DNA from: Micromonospora ferruginea
Lineage (GTDB): Bacteria; Actinomycetota; Actinomycetes; Mycobacteriales; Micromonosporaceae
Reading direction: 5' to 3'
Length of the DNA: 64,000 nucleotides
Assembly: GCF_013694245.2 (NCBI RefSeq)
Contig: NZ_CP059322.2
Coordinates: forward strand, 6,021,001-6,085,000
Positions 34,778-44,780 of the stretch are shown here, piece by piece (within the stretch, counting starts at the first letter, position 1; every line of letters begins with the position of its first letter). Below the pieces are notes generated by a model. The model saw nothing but the letters and a program-made list of their open reading frames with translations, did not search any database and had not been told where the DNA came from. The position numbers and the translations under genes were made by a program.

Positions 34778-35335
34778 GCGGCGCAGCGTAGCGAGCGGGC
34801 AGGGGCCGGGCGAGCGGGTATCTCCGGTCCTGATCCGGGTCAGGAGGGCGGGGACCCAGTGGTCCCCGTAGCGGCGCTGGAGGTCCGGCAGTCGCCAGTC
34901 GTCACCGGTGACGACGCGGCGGCAGCGCGCCGAGCCGCATCCGCACGTCATCGCGAAGTCGGCGGTGCCGGTGCTGGTGGCGTAGTCGTTCGTCAGCTCA
35001 TCGCCGGCCGCCACGTCCCGGCGGGTGACCAGGGTGAACGGGGCGGCCCACCACAGGTTCGGGTCGCAGCCGTGGTTGCCCTTGCCGTTGGCGCGTCCGG
35101 GCGGCAGGACGAGGTGCAGATCGTCTGCCACGGTGATGGTGTCGACGTAGGGGCGGTCCGGTCGGGCGAGCAGGTCGCGCAGCTCCGCATCGGTGACGAG
35201 CCGGCCGCCGAGCCGTGACACCGCCGTGCCGGCCGGCAGGGGAGCGCGGGTGAACAGGCCGTCACCCGAGATCGCGGACGGGCGGACCTCGACGTCGGGG
35301 TGGAGCCAGCACTCGGCTTCGGGCGTGTGCCACAT
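34295..35335 (-). CDS. SET-domain protein in one open frame with a GNAT acetyltransferase
   Basis: One uninterrupted frame of 346 residues. Residues 1-175: SET domain protein (VRPSAISGDGLFTRAPLPAG, GNHGCDPNLWW, GDELTNDYATSTG, CGCGSARCRRVV post-SET cysteines), ending in the usual YGDHWVPALLTRI. Residues 187-346: GNAT domain (LWRLNIAADTQGRGYGRYAV, EEFYLKLGFRPTGEQ). No stop lies between them. Either the protein is a fusion, or the GNAT is translated separately from ATG 34777, which has TACGCT seven bases before it (possible leaderless promoter) but no ribosome site. Confidence 0.55.
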   Translation of the reverse strand: MWHTPEAECWLHPDVEVRPSAISGDGLFTRAPLPAGTAVSRLGGRLVTDAELRDLLARPDRPYVDTITVADDLHLVLPPGRANGKGNHGCDPNLWWAAPFTLVTRRDVAAGDELTNDYATSTGTADFAMTCGCGSARCRRVVTGDDWRLPDLQRRYGDHWVPALLTRIRTGDTRSPGPCPLATLRRMRLEKVTPDNYEAALALSVRPDQDDLVAPVVKSLAEAYVFPEHAWPRLVYDGDRLVGFLMAFFDIAWNDDPDDVRAGLWRLNIAADTQGRGYGRYAVEAVCEEIRSRGGDRAYVTWEPRPGGPEEFYLKLGFRPTGEQSGGQTVAVRDLQTGPRCRPGLA

Positions 35336-35411
35336 TCGTCCACCTTCGCCCGGGCGGGCCGGGCGCACAAGGCAGGGCATGTCGGTCCTCGTCGTGGCCG
35401 AATCGCGGATC

Positions 35412-35445
35412 GCCCCGGCCTTCTCCGATGGTCGGGGGCCGGGGC
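35412..35445 (-). terminator. Terminator after the dihydrofolate-reductase-like gene
   Basis: Perfect 9-bp stem (35412-35420, 35437-35445), 16-base loop, starting 15 bases after the 35461 stop of the minus-strand gene. Confidence 0.6.
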
Positions 35446-35460
35446 ATCGGCGAGAGCGGA

Positions 35461-36063
35461 TCAGGCGGAGCGGGGCACCCGGTAGGCCAGGTGGGTGACG
35501 CCGACCCCCTCGACCACCCGGAACGGCCCCTCCAACTGCACCGGCGCGATCCCGAGGCCGGAGAAGAACGGGATCCCGTCGCCGAGCAGCACCGGCACCA
35601 GGTCCACGTGCACCTCGTCCAGCAGCCCGGCCTCCAGCACCTGCCGCGCGATCGTCCCGCCGTTCACCCCGACCTCCTTGCCGCCGGCGAGGGCGTGGGC
35701 GCGTTCGATGGCCCGCTCGATGCCGTCGGTGACGAACACGAACGACTCGCCCTCGGCGTCCCAGCCGTCCGGCACCCGGTGGGTCACCACGACCACCGGC
35801 TTGTCCATCGGGTGCCGGCCGCCCCAGCCGTTGGTCAGGTCGAACAGCGTGCGGCCGACGACCAGCGCCCCGGTGCGCCCGACCAGCGCGCGGATGTGTT
35901 CGGCGCTGGCCGCCGACGTTCGGAACGTCATGTCCGGGTTCGCCGTCGGCACCGCCACGTCGCCGTTGTCGTACCACTGGAAGAGGTGCTCGAACCCGCC
36001 GTGCGACGGGTCGGCGACGTAGCCGTCGAGGGACATGGTCGCGCCGGTGGTCACCTTGCTCAT
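35461..36063 (-). CDS. Dihydrofolate reductase family protein (RibD C-terminal-like)
   Basis: 200 residues. KVTTGATMSLDGYVADPSHG, LVVGRTLFDLTNGWGG, VVVVTHRVPDGW, EVGVNGGTIARQVLEAGLLD and HVDLVPVLLGDGIPFF are the standard signatures of actinobacterial DHFR/RibD-like reductases that use NADPH; the physiological substrate is generally unknown. ATG 36063 has GAGGAG upstream. Lies downstream of the TetR gene on the same strand and may share its transcript. Confidence 0.9.
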   Translation of the reverse strand: MSKVTTGATMSLDGYVADPSHGGFEHLFQWYDNGDVAVPTANPDMTFRTSAASAEHIRALVGRTGALVVGRTLFDLTNGWGGRHPMDKPVVVVTHRVPDGWDAEGESFVFVTDGIERAIERAHALAGGKEVGVNGGTIARQVLEAGLLDEVHVDLVPVLLGDGIPFFSGLGIAPVQLEGPFRVVEGVGVTHLAYRVPRSA

Positions 36064-36149
36064 CGTGTGCTCCTCGGGTTGTCCGAACCAGCCTTCACCC
36101 GGGGGTAGAAGCCGACCGGTCGTTCCTCGACATCCCGGCCGGAAAAAGT

Positions 36150-36746
36150 TCAGCGGCGGGGTCGGAGCCCGTCGAGCGCGGTGGTGACCAGGCGGTCCGT
36201 CCAGTCCGTCGTGAGCGGTCCGGCGCGGTGGAGCCATCGTTGGAACACCGGTCCCCAGATCAGGTCCACCGCGACGTCGAGGTCGAGGTCGTCGGCGAGT
36301 TGGCCGGCCCGCTGGGCGCGGCGCAGGCGCTCGCGTTTCGCCTCCCGCAGCGGGCCGTCCAACCGCTCGGCGTACGCGGCTGCCAGCTCGGCGTCGTGGG
36401 CGATCTCGGTGGCCAGCGCGCGCATCGGTGGCTCGTACCGGGGGTCGGTCAGCTCGGCCACCGTGGCGCGGAGCACCTCGGTCAGGTCGGCGGTCAGGTC
36501 GCCGGTGTCCGGCAGGCGCACCGGCCCGCCCTCGGGGCTCTCGCTGAGCATGAGGAACGCGTCGAAGACGACCGCGCCCTTGGACGGCCACCAGCGGTAG
36601 ATGGTCTGTTTGCCGACGCCGGCACGGCTCGCGATGCCCTCGATGCTGACCTTCGCGTAGTCGACCTCCTGGAGCAGGTCGAAGGCGGCGGTGAGGATGG
36701 CGCGGCGGGAGGTCTCGCGCCGGCGGGCCGTGTTCGGCGGCGTCAT
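36150..36746 (-). CDS. TetR-family regulator
   Basis: 198 residues: HTH SRRAILTAAFDLLQEVDYAK, IASRAGVGKQTIYRWWPSKG, then a TetR_C helical ligand domain (DPRYEPPMRALATEIAHD, LIWGPVFQRWLHR). Divergent from an SDR gene across two near-identical palindromes, so it probably represses both transcripts. Ligand unknown, possibly the SDR substrate. Confidence 0.92.
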   Translation of the reverse strand: MTPPNTARRRETSRRAILTAAFDLLQEVDYAKVSIEGIASRAGVGKQTIYRWWPSKGAVVFDAFLMLSESPEGGPVRLPDTGDLTADLTEVLRATVAELTDPRYEPPMRALATEIAHDAELAAAYAERLDGPLREAKRERLRRAQRAGQLADDLDLDVAVDLIWGPVFQRWLHRAGPLTTDWTDRLVTTALDGLRPRR

Positions 36747-36762
36747 GGGAGCATCCTATCAG

Positions 36763-36779
36763 CGAGACGAACCGTCTCG
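36763..36779. promoter_or_regulatory. TetR operator 1
   Basis: 17-bp palindrome CGAGACGAACCGTCTCG, one asymmetric pair near the centre, 17 bases upstream of the TetR start. Confidence 0.8.
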
Positions 36780-36810
36780 TCTTGACGAAGGAGGCGCGAG
36801 GAGGCAGAGT

Positions 36811-36827
36811 CGAGACGGACCGTCTCG
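36811..36827. promoter_or_regulatory. TetR operator 2
   Basis: Perfect 17-bp odd palindrome CGAGACGGACCGTCTCG, identical to operator 1 except the central change, 48 bp centre to centre, 27 bases before the SDR start. Confidence 0.85.
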
Positions 36828-36853
36828 TCTCACCAGTTGGAGGGAGCGCCGAC

Positions 36854-37690
36854 ATGCGCACCTGGTTCATCACCGGCGCCAGCCGCGGCCTGGGCCGCGC
36901 GTTCGCCGACGCCGCGCTCGACCGAGGTGACCGGGTCGTCGCCGCGGCCCGGACCGTCACCCGTGACGACTTCGACGCCGGGCACGGCGACCGGCTGCTG
37001 ACCCTGACCCTCGACGTCACCGACCGGGCCGCCGTCCTCGCCGCCGTGGCCACCGCCGTCGACCACGTCGGCCGGCTCGACATCGTCGTCAACAACGCCG
37101 GCACCATGTCCATGGGCATGATCGAGGAGTTCACCGAGGCGGAGGCGCGCGCCCAGTTCGAGGTCAACCTGTTCGGCTCGCTGTGGGTCAGCCAGGCCGT
37201 GCTGCCGCACCTGCGCGCCCACCGGTCCGGCCACCTCGTGCAGATCTCCAGCATCGCCGCGCTCGGTGGCTTCCCGAGCACCGGCCTGTACAGCGCGAGC
37301 AAGTTCGCCCTGGAGGGCATGAGCGAGGCCCTGGCCGCGGAGGCGGCGGCGTTCGGCGTCAAGGTCAGCATCGTGCAGCCGGGCGGCTACTGGACCGACC
37401 TCTACCGCAACATCAGCGCGACCACGCCGATGGACGCGTACGCGCCACTCCGCGCCGAGCTGGAGCGACAGTGGGCGGAAGGCTCGGTCGACAGCGAGCC
37501 CCGGCTGGCCGCCGAGGCCCTGCTGCGACTCGTCGACAGCGACGATCCGCCGCTGCGGCTGCTGCTCGGCAGCATGGTGTACGACCTGGCGTTCGACATC
37601 ACCCGCCGGCGGATGGACACCTGGGCCGGCTGGGAGCGGGTCAGCCGCGCCGCCGAGCACGCGACGCCCGCTCCCGGCACGGCCGGCTAG
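36854..37690 (+). CDS. Short-chain dehydrogenase/reductase
   Basis: 278 residues, classical SDR: WFITGASRGLGRAFADAAL cofactor loop, TLDVTDRAAV, IVVNNAGT, catalytic Ser in LVQISSIAALGG, Tyr-x-x-x-Lys as LYSASKFALEG. Likely NADP-dependent oxidoreductase of unknown substrate. ATG 36854 has GGAGGGAG. Its TAG stop shares CTAG (37687-37690) with the stop of the convergent peptidase gene. Confidence 0.93.
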   Translation: MRTWFITGASRGLGRAFADAALDRGDRVVAAARTVTRDDFDAGHGDRLLTLTLDVTDRAAVLAAVATAVDHVGRLDIVVNNAGTMSMGMIEEFTEAEARAQFEVNLFGSLWVSQAVLPHLRAHRSGHLVQISSIAALGGFPSTGLYSASKFALEGMSEALAAEAAAFGVKVSIVQPGGYWTDLYRNISATTPMDAYAPLRAELERQWAEGSVDSEPRLAAEALLRLVDSDDPPLRLLLGSMVYDLAFDITRRRMDTWAGWERVSRAAEHATPAPGTAG

Positions 37691-40110
37691 AGCGAGTACG
37701 TCTGCGCCACCGCCAGCAACTCCGAGCTGTGTGAGCCGACCACGCCCACGTTCGCCGGCCGAGGCCGGAAGCCGGGCAGCCCGGACAACCCGTCGCTGGC
37801 GTCCATCGCCCGCACCGACACCGTCTCGCCCCGAGGAACCAGCGTCAGCGTCACCTCGACGCCCTCCGGCGGCGGGGCGTGGAACACGATGCCGAAGCCC
37901 CACCGGCCGTCGCGCGCCTTCAACGGCACGTTCCGCCCGGCCGCCGAGGCGGCCCGCACGGTGGCGGTGCCGGTGTCGACGTGCAGCGTCAGCAGTCGCA
38001 CCTGCCGCTGCGGCGTCACCCGCAGCCGCAGCACCCGCTGCCCGCCGTTGCGACTGTCGTCGAGCGTCTCCACCTTCGGCGCCGGCAACGGGGCCGCGAC
38101 AGCCGGGCCCGCCCGCAGTTCGTCGTCGCCGAGTCCGGGGAAGTCGTCGATCACCGAGATGGTCCGGTCGACGTAGCGGTCGGTCCAGGGCTGCGGCTTC
38201 TCCTCGCGGCTGAGCCAGGCGGCCTTCTTCGTGCCGGCGTCCAGCGCGTACATCAGGTGGGTGGGCACGGGGTGGTCGGCGTCGAAGCGGTCGACGGCCA
38301 GGCCGACCCCGGCGAGCACCACCGTCGCGACGAACGCCGCGCCGGCCGGCAGCGCGCCGAGGCGGCGGGCGCGCAGCGCCAGCAGGCCGCGCTGGCCGCC
38401 GGCGCGCGGGTGCAGCAGGTCCACCACCGGCAGCAGGGCCAGCCCGAGCAGCACCGCGACCAGCGCGGCCACCGCGCCCATGCCCATGCCGAGCGCCGGG
38501 AAGAGCAGCACCACCGGGGGCAGCAGCACCACCACGGCCACCGCGCCGGCCAGCGTCACCGCGACCACCGGCCACGGGCCGTCCAGGCGGGTGGCCAGCG
38601 CCGCGAGACCGGCGACCGCGCCGGCCAGCGCCGGCAGGGTGGTGAGGTACGCGCCGCCGGGCACCAGCACCGCGAGCAGCACGCCGAACAGGGCCAGCCA
38701 GAGCAGGCCGCCGAACGCCAGCGCGGCCGGGCCGACCCGGCGGCGGGACAGCGCGTACCAGCAGAGCAGCACGGTGGCGGCGAGCGCCACCACGGCGAGG
38801 CGGTACCAGACCGGACGGTACGGGTCGAGCAGTTCGGCGTACCCCGGTCGGATCGTGGTGATCGCGGCCCAGAGCAGCCACGCGCCCAGCGGGGCCACGA
38901 CGACCGGCACCAGGGTCAGGCCGGCGCCGGCGGCGAGCGTGCCGACGGTGGCCCGGCCCCGGCGGCGCAGCAGCCAGCCCAGCGCGCCCACGGCGAGCAG
39001 TGCGGCGACCGCCAGCGGCAGGGTCAGCCAGCCGGGATAGCGGGCCAGCCCGCCGAGCACCGGGAAGTAGGTGTCGTCGTGGCCGGAGCGCAGGTCGCCC
39101 AGGTCGGTGCGGCCGAACTCGCGGGCCAGGCCGAGCGCGTTGTCGCCGTGCATCTGGAGGCTGCCCCGGTCCATCCGGGCCGGCACGTCCAGCGGGGTGT
39201 GGTAGATCGCGCCACCGTCGATGTACGCGGAGTTGAGCCCGACGAACTTCCGGTCCCCGAACGCGGTGAAGTCGGTGTCGTTGGGCAGCGCCCGGTAGAT
39301 CTCCACCGCGAACGAGGTGCCCACCGGGTGCGGCGCGGCCCGGCCGAACACGTCCACCAGCTTCGCGTTGTTCCGCGACGTCTCGAACATGATCACCGGC
39401 CCGGTGGAACCGCGCGCCTCCAGGTTGAGCACCACCCCGCCGTCGGCGGCGAGCGGGTGGTCGGCGGCGAAGCCGGCGGCGCCGCAGAGGCACGCCTCCT
39501 CGGCGTCGGTGAGCACGAAGACCACGTCGTTGCGGGGGCGCGGGCCGGTGCTCAGCGCCCGGGCCACCTCCAGGATGGCGGCGGTGCCGGCGGCGTCGTC
39601 GTTGCCGCCCGGCCCGGTCTGCACCGAGTCGTAGTGCGCGACCAGGAAGACCCTGCCGGTCGGGTCGGTGCCGGGGAGCCGGGCCACCACGTTGCGGACC
39701 CGGGCCAGCGTCGCCCCGCCGGCCGCGCTGCTGAGCTGCCCGGCCTCGGGCGCGACCGCGTCCTGCACCTCGGTCTCCAGGCCCAGGCCGCGCAACGTGC
39801 CGACCAGGTGCTCGCGTACCCGGTCGTTGGCGGCGCTGCCGGCCACGTGCGGCCGGGCCGCGACCACCTCGACGTTCCGGTACGCCCGGGCGGCGCTGAA
39901 CTCGCCGGCCGGCGCGTCCGCCGGGCGGGGCGTCGGGGTGGCCAGGCCGACCAGGACGCCCGCCCCGACGGCGAGCAGCGCGACCGGCGCGGCGACGGCG
40001 GCGAGCAGCCGGCGGCGGGGCTTGGCGAACGCCCGGTCGGCGGGGCGGGTGGGGGTGCGCCCACGGGAACTCCTCGGGGTGGATCTACGGGGGTGGGCAT
40101 CATCCTGCAC
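37687..40110 (-). CDS. M28-family membrane metallopeptidase
   Basis: 807 residues. An N-terminal membrane anchor (LLAAVAAPVALLAVGAGVLV, about 30-50) precedes an M28 aminopeptidase domain at 75-340 with zinc ligands in FLVAHYDSVQ, GGNDDAAGTA, VLTDAEEACLCG, LEARGSTGP and IYHTPLD. Then eight or so hydrophobic helices to about 650 and a C-terminal beta-rich domain, as in ER-metallopeptidase-1/Fxna-like bacterial proteins. Start is uncertain: GTG 40110 is the best in-frame codon, without a clear ribosome site. Active site should face outside. Confidence 0.85.
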   Translation of the reverse strand: MQDDAHPRRSTPRSSRGRTPTRPADRAFAKPRRRLLAAVAAPVALLAVGAGVLVGLATPTPRPADAPAGEFSAARAYRNVEVVAARPHVAGSAANDRVREHLVGTLRGLGLETEVQDAVAPEAGQLSSAAGGATLARVRNVVARLPGTDPTGRVFLVAHYDSVQTGPGGNDDAAGTAAILEVARALSTGPRPRNDVVFVLTDAEEACLCGAAGFAADHPLAADGGVVLNLEARGSTGPVIMFETSRNNAKLVDVFGRAAPHPVGTSFAVEIYRALPNDTDFTAFGDRKFVGLNSAYIDGGAIYHTPLDVPARMDRGSLQMHGDNALGLAREFGRTDLGDLRSGHDDTYFPVLGGLARYPGWLTLPLAVAALLAVGALGWLLRRRGRATVGTLAAGAGLTLVPVVVAPLGAWLLWAAITTIRPGYAELLDPYRPVWYRLAVVALAATVLLCWYALSRRRVGPAALAFGGLLWLALFGVLLAVLVPGGAYLTTLPALAGAVAGLAALATRLDGPWPVVAVTLAGAVAVVVLLPPVVLLFPALGMGMGAVAALVAVLLGLALLPVVDLLHPRAGGQRGLLALRARRLGALPAGAAFVATVVLAGVGLAVDRFDADHPVPTHLMYALDAGTKKAAWLSREEKPQPWTDRYVDRTISVIDDFPGLGDDELRAGPAVAAPLPAPKVETLDDSRNGGQRVLRLRVTPQRQVRLLTLHVDTGTATVRAASAAGRNVPLKARDGRWGFGIVFHAPPPEGVEVTLTLVPRGETVSVRAMDASDGLSGLPGFRPRPANVGVVGSHSSELLAVAQTYSL

Positions 40111-40239
40111 CCAGGCCGGGCGCGGCGGCACTCCCCGGTCGGTGCGCTGCCGGACTGGCAGCGGTTCCGCGTAACATCGTGGGTCGGCCGCGTCGCTGTC
40201 CGGGGGGACGGGCACCCACCCGCGCCCACGGCGGGCTTC

Positions 40240-41568
40240 GTGTTGTGTGCGACCGTTGTTCCCGCCAGCATCTGCAAGGGCACTCGGAAGGAGCCCGCCA
40301 TCACCAGCGAACTCCCGCGTCTCGCGGCGGTGGCCCGGCCGCACCGGGGGACCGCCGCGCCGGGCGCCCCTGTCGTGCCGCGCGCCGGCGCCGGGCTGCA
40401 CGGCGGCCTCCCGCCGGGCGAACGGCTGCGGGTGCTGCTGGTCGAGGACGACGAGGGCGACGCCTTCCTGGTCGGCGAGCTGCTCGCCGAGACCAACTCG
40501 ATGATCGACCTGCTGGTCGCCACCAGCCTCAGCGAGGCGCGCCAGCGGGTGATGGGCGTCGACTGCGTCCTGCTCGACCTGGGCCTGCCCGACGCGCAGG
40601 GCCTGGACGGGCTGCGCCGGGTGCTGGAGATGGCCAGCGGCGCCGCGGTCTGCGTGCTGACCGGCCGCTCCGATGAGCACCTCGGCATCGTGGCGGTCGC
40701 CGAGGGCGCGCAGGACTACCTGGTCAAGGGGCAGGTCGACGGCGTCCTGCTGACCCGGGCGCTGCGCTACGCGGTGGAACGCAAGCGCGCCGACGAGAAC
40801 GCCCGCCGGCTGCGCGAGGTGGAGCTGCGCCAGGCCGAGTCGGCCCGCCTGGAACGCGGCCTGCTGCCGCAGCCGCTGATGACCACCGACGAGGTGGCGG
40901 TGCACACGTTCTACCGGCCCGGCCGGCACGCGGCGCTGATCGGCGGCGACTTCTACGACGTGGTGCAGACCCGGCCGGACCGGATCGACCTGATCGTCGG
41001 CGACGTGTGCGGTCACGGCGTGGACGAGGCGGCGCTCGGCGTCGAGCTGCGCGTCGCCTGGCGGGCGCTGGTGCTGGCCGGGGTGCCCGACGACGAGGTG
41101 CTGCCCGCCCTGGAGCAGGTGCTGATGAGCGAGCGTCGGCTCCAGGAGATCTTCGCGACGGTGGCCACCGCCCGGCTCGACCTGGCGTCCGCCCGGGCCA
41201 CCGTACGGCTCGCCGGTCATCCGCCGCCGCTGCTGCTCAGCGGCGGTAAGGTCGCCCCGGTGCCGGCCAAGGGTGGGCTGCTGCTCGGCGTCCGACCCCG
41301 CCGCCCCGTTGCCTTCGACCTGGAGTTCGACACCGATGACTGGTCCCTGCTGATGTACACCGACGGCCTCATCGAGGGTCGGGTCGACGGCGGCGACGAA
41401 CGGCTCGACGTGCCCGGGCTGACCGGTCTGCTCGCCGAACCGGCCAACCGCGCGGTGCCGCTGTCCGAGCTGCCCGCCTGGCTGGTCGGCCGTGCCGAGC
41501 AGATCAACGGCGGCCCGCTCGCCGACGACGTGGCGATGTTGCTGGTGACCCGGGGCGGGGGGCGTTAG
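40240..41568 (+). CDS. Receiver-domain / PP2C (RsbU-type) serine phosphatase
   Basis: Receiver domain (LRVLLVEDDEGDAFLVGELL, phospho-acceptor Asp in CVLLDLGLPDAQ), a coiled linker (about 160-190), then a SpoIIE/PP2C phosphatase (ALIGGDFYDVV, LIVGDVCGHGVDEAA, LLMYTDGLIEGR, DDVAMLLV carry the metal aspartates). It should dephosphorylate an anti-sigma-factor antagonist under control of the neighbouring histidine kinase. Start problem: GTG 40240 has no ribosome site, whereas GGAAGGAG (40286-40293) lies six bases before an in-frame ATC at 40300 that begins the natural-looking ITSELPRLAAV. I give the longer limit. Confidence 0.8.
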   Translation: MLCATVVPASICKGTRKEPAITSELPRLAAVARPHRGTAAPGAPVVPRAGAGLHGGLPPGERLRVLLVEDDEGDAFLVGELLAETNSMIDLLVATSLSEARQRVMGVDCVLLDLGLPDAQGLDGLRRVLEMASGAAVCVLTGRSDEHLGIVAVAEGAQDYLVKGQVDGVLLTRALRYAVERKRADENARRLREVELRQAESARLERGLLPQPLMTTDEVAVHTFYRPGRHAALIGGDFYDVVQTRPDRIDLIVGDVCGHGVDEAALGVELRVAWRALVLAGVPDDEVLPALEQVLMSERRLQEIFATVATARLDLASARATVRLAGHPPPLLLSGGKVAPVPAKGGLLLGVRPRRPVAFDLEFDTDDWSLLMYTDGLIEGRVDGGDERLDVPGLTGLLAEPANRAVPLSELPAWLVGRAEQINGGPLADDVAMLLVTRGGGR

Positions 41569-41626
41569 TGAGCGCGAGGAGTGAGCCGGGTTTGCGAGCC
41601 CCGCAGTCGCGAACGGAGATGGCACG
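41568..41626 (+). repeat. 59-bp tandem repeat, unit 1, with mini-ORF
   Basis: Begins at the last base of the phosphatase stop codon. It reads GTG AGC GCG ... as a 20-codon mini-ORF, MSARSEPGLRAPQ..., ending TGA at 41628-41630, which overlaps the GTG of unit 2. Whether the peptide is made is unknown. Confidence 0.7.
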
Positions 41627-41685
41627 GTGAGCGCGAGGAGTGAGCCGGGTCTGCGAGCCCCGCAGTCGCGAACGGAGATGGCACA
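41627..41685 (+). repeat. 59-bp tandem repeat, unit 2, with mini-ORF
   Basis: 57 of 59 bases identical to unit 1. Its mini-ORF starts GTG 41627 and ends TGA 41690-41692, overlapping the histidine kinase GTG start (GTGA, 41689-41692). Together the units bridge two real genes by a chain of start-stop overlaps. Confidence 0.7.
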
Positions 41686-41688
41686 GTC

Positions 41689-43412
<1,724 letters not shown>

Positions 43413-43416
<4 letters not shown>

Positions 43417-43865
43417 CCGCGCCGGCGGACGGCAAGAGCCCGATCGAGGTCCTGCTCGTCGAGGACGACCCCGGCGACGTGCTGATGACCCAGGAGGCGT
43501 TCGAGGAGCACAAGCTCCGCAACCGCCTCACGGTCGTCTCCGACGGCGCCGAGGCGCTGGCCTACCTGCGCCGCGAGGGCCCGTACGAGGACGCGGTCAC
43601 GCCGGACCTGATCCTGCTCGACCTGAACCTGCCCCGCCGGGACGGCCGGGAGGTGCTGGAGGAGATCAAGAACGACGAGCACCTGCGCCGGATCCCGGTC
43701 GTGGTGCTCACCACCTCGCAGGCCGACGAGGACATCCTGCGCAGCTACCAGTTGCACGCCAACGCCTACGTGACCAAGCCGGTGGACTTCGAGCGCTTCA
43801 TTTCGGTGGTCCGCCAGATCGACGAGTTCTTCGTCAGCGTGGTCAAGCTGCCGCCGCGTGGCTGA
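43413..43865 (+). CDS. Rcp1-type single-domain response regulator
   Basis: 150 residues, receiver only. Acidic pocket VEDDPGDVLM, phospho-acceptor Asp70 in LILLDLNLPRRDG, Thr in VVLTTSQAD and Lys in YVTKPVDFE. ATGA overlap with the kinase gene implies a cognate pair. It has no output domain, so it probably acts by protein contact, perhaps on the upstream receiver-phosphatase (inference). Confidence 0.93.
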
Positions 43866-44661
43866 CCCGCTGCTGGACGACGTCGCCGCGCTGCTGCGGG
43901 AGGCCGCGGCCGACGTCGTCGTGCCGCTGTTCCGCCGGCTCGACCCGTCCGACATCTCCGAGAAGGCACCCGGCGAGGTGGTCACCGTCGCCGACCGGGA
44001 GGCCGAGAAGCTGATCTCCGAGGGCCTGCGGCGGTTGCGCCCCGGCTCGGTGGTGGTCGGCGAGGAAGCCGTCGCCGAGGACCCGGACCTGCTGCGGCAC
44101 CTGCACGGCACCGGTGACGTCTGGCTGGTCGACCCGGTCGACGGCACCGCCAACTTCGCCGCCGGCAGGCGGCCGTTCGCGCTGATGGCGGCGCTGCTCA
44201 CCGACGGCGTGCCGGTGGCCTCCTGGGTCTACGACCCGCTGGCCGACACGATGGCCGCCGGCCGGCTCGACGCGGGCGCCACGCTGGACGGCGCGCCGGT
44301 GCGGACCGACCGGCCGACGCCGGACGCGCTGCGCGGCACCGCGATGACGAAGTTCCTGCCCGGCGACGTCCGCCGCGACGTCGAGGCCGGTGGCCGCCGG
44401 ATCGGCGAGCTGCTGCCCGGCCAGCACTGCGCCGGCCGGGAATACCTGGACGTGCTCACCGGCGCGCAGCAGTTCGTGCTGTTCTGGCGCACGCTGCCGT
44501 GGGACCACACCCCCGGCACGCTGCTGGTCCGGGAGGCCGGCGGGGTGGCCCGCCGCTTCGACGGCACCGACTACCACCCGGCCGACGAAGGGCGGGGCCT
44601 GCTGGTCGCGGCCAGCCCGGAGATCTGGGACGACGTGTACGCGGCGCTGCTGGCCCGCTGA
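43858..44661 (+). CDS. Inositol-monophosphatase family phosphatase
   Basis: 267 residues. Metal motifs: VVGEEAVAED (Glu), VWLVDPVDGTANFAAG, and LPWDHTPGTLLVREAGG at the C-terminal Asp. Members hydrolyse inositol-1-phosphate, histidinol phosphate, fructose bisphosphate or PAP; the exact substrate cannot be told. GTG 43858 lies within the end of the response-regulator gene (eight-base overlap), so it is the last gene of the signalling operon. Confidence 0.9.
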   Translation: MADPLLDDVAALLREAAADVVVPLFRRLDPSDISEKAPGEVVTVADREAEKLISEGLRRLRPGSVVVGEEAVAEDPDLLRHLHGTGDVWLVDPVDGTANFAAGRRPFALMAALLTDGVPVASWVYDPLADTMAAGRLDAGATLDGAPVRTDRPTPDALRGTAMTKFLPGDVRRDVEAGGRRIGELLPGQHCAGREYLDVLTGAQQFVLFWRTLPWDHTPGTLLVREAGGVARRFDGTDYHPADEGRGLLVAASPEIWDDVYAALLAR

Positions 44662-44720
44662 GCAGCGCTGCGCGACGCCCGCGACACGCTGCGTCGACGA
44701 CAGGCGTCGTCAGCGGTCAC

Positions 44721-44745
44721 GGATCTGGCGCGGCGCGCCAGGTCC
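44721..44745 (+). terminator. Hairpin after the inositol-phosphatase gene
   Basis: Inverted repeat of 11-base arms with one G-U pair (44721-44731, 44735-44745) and a three-base loop, 60 bases after the stop and 36 before the next start. Terminator or operator. Confidence 0.4.
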
Positions 44746-44780
44746 GGTATCGTGACCGCGGTTGACGGAAGGACCATCAC

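Noticed and set aside
41568..41685. CRISPR-like array
   Set aside because: Only two adjoining units without spacers.
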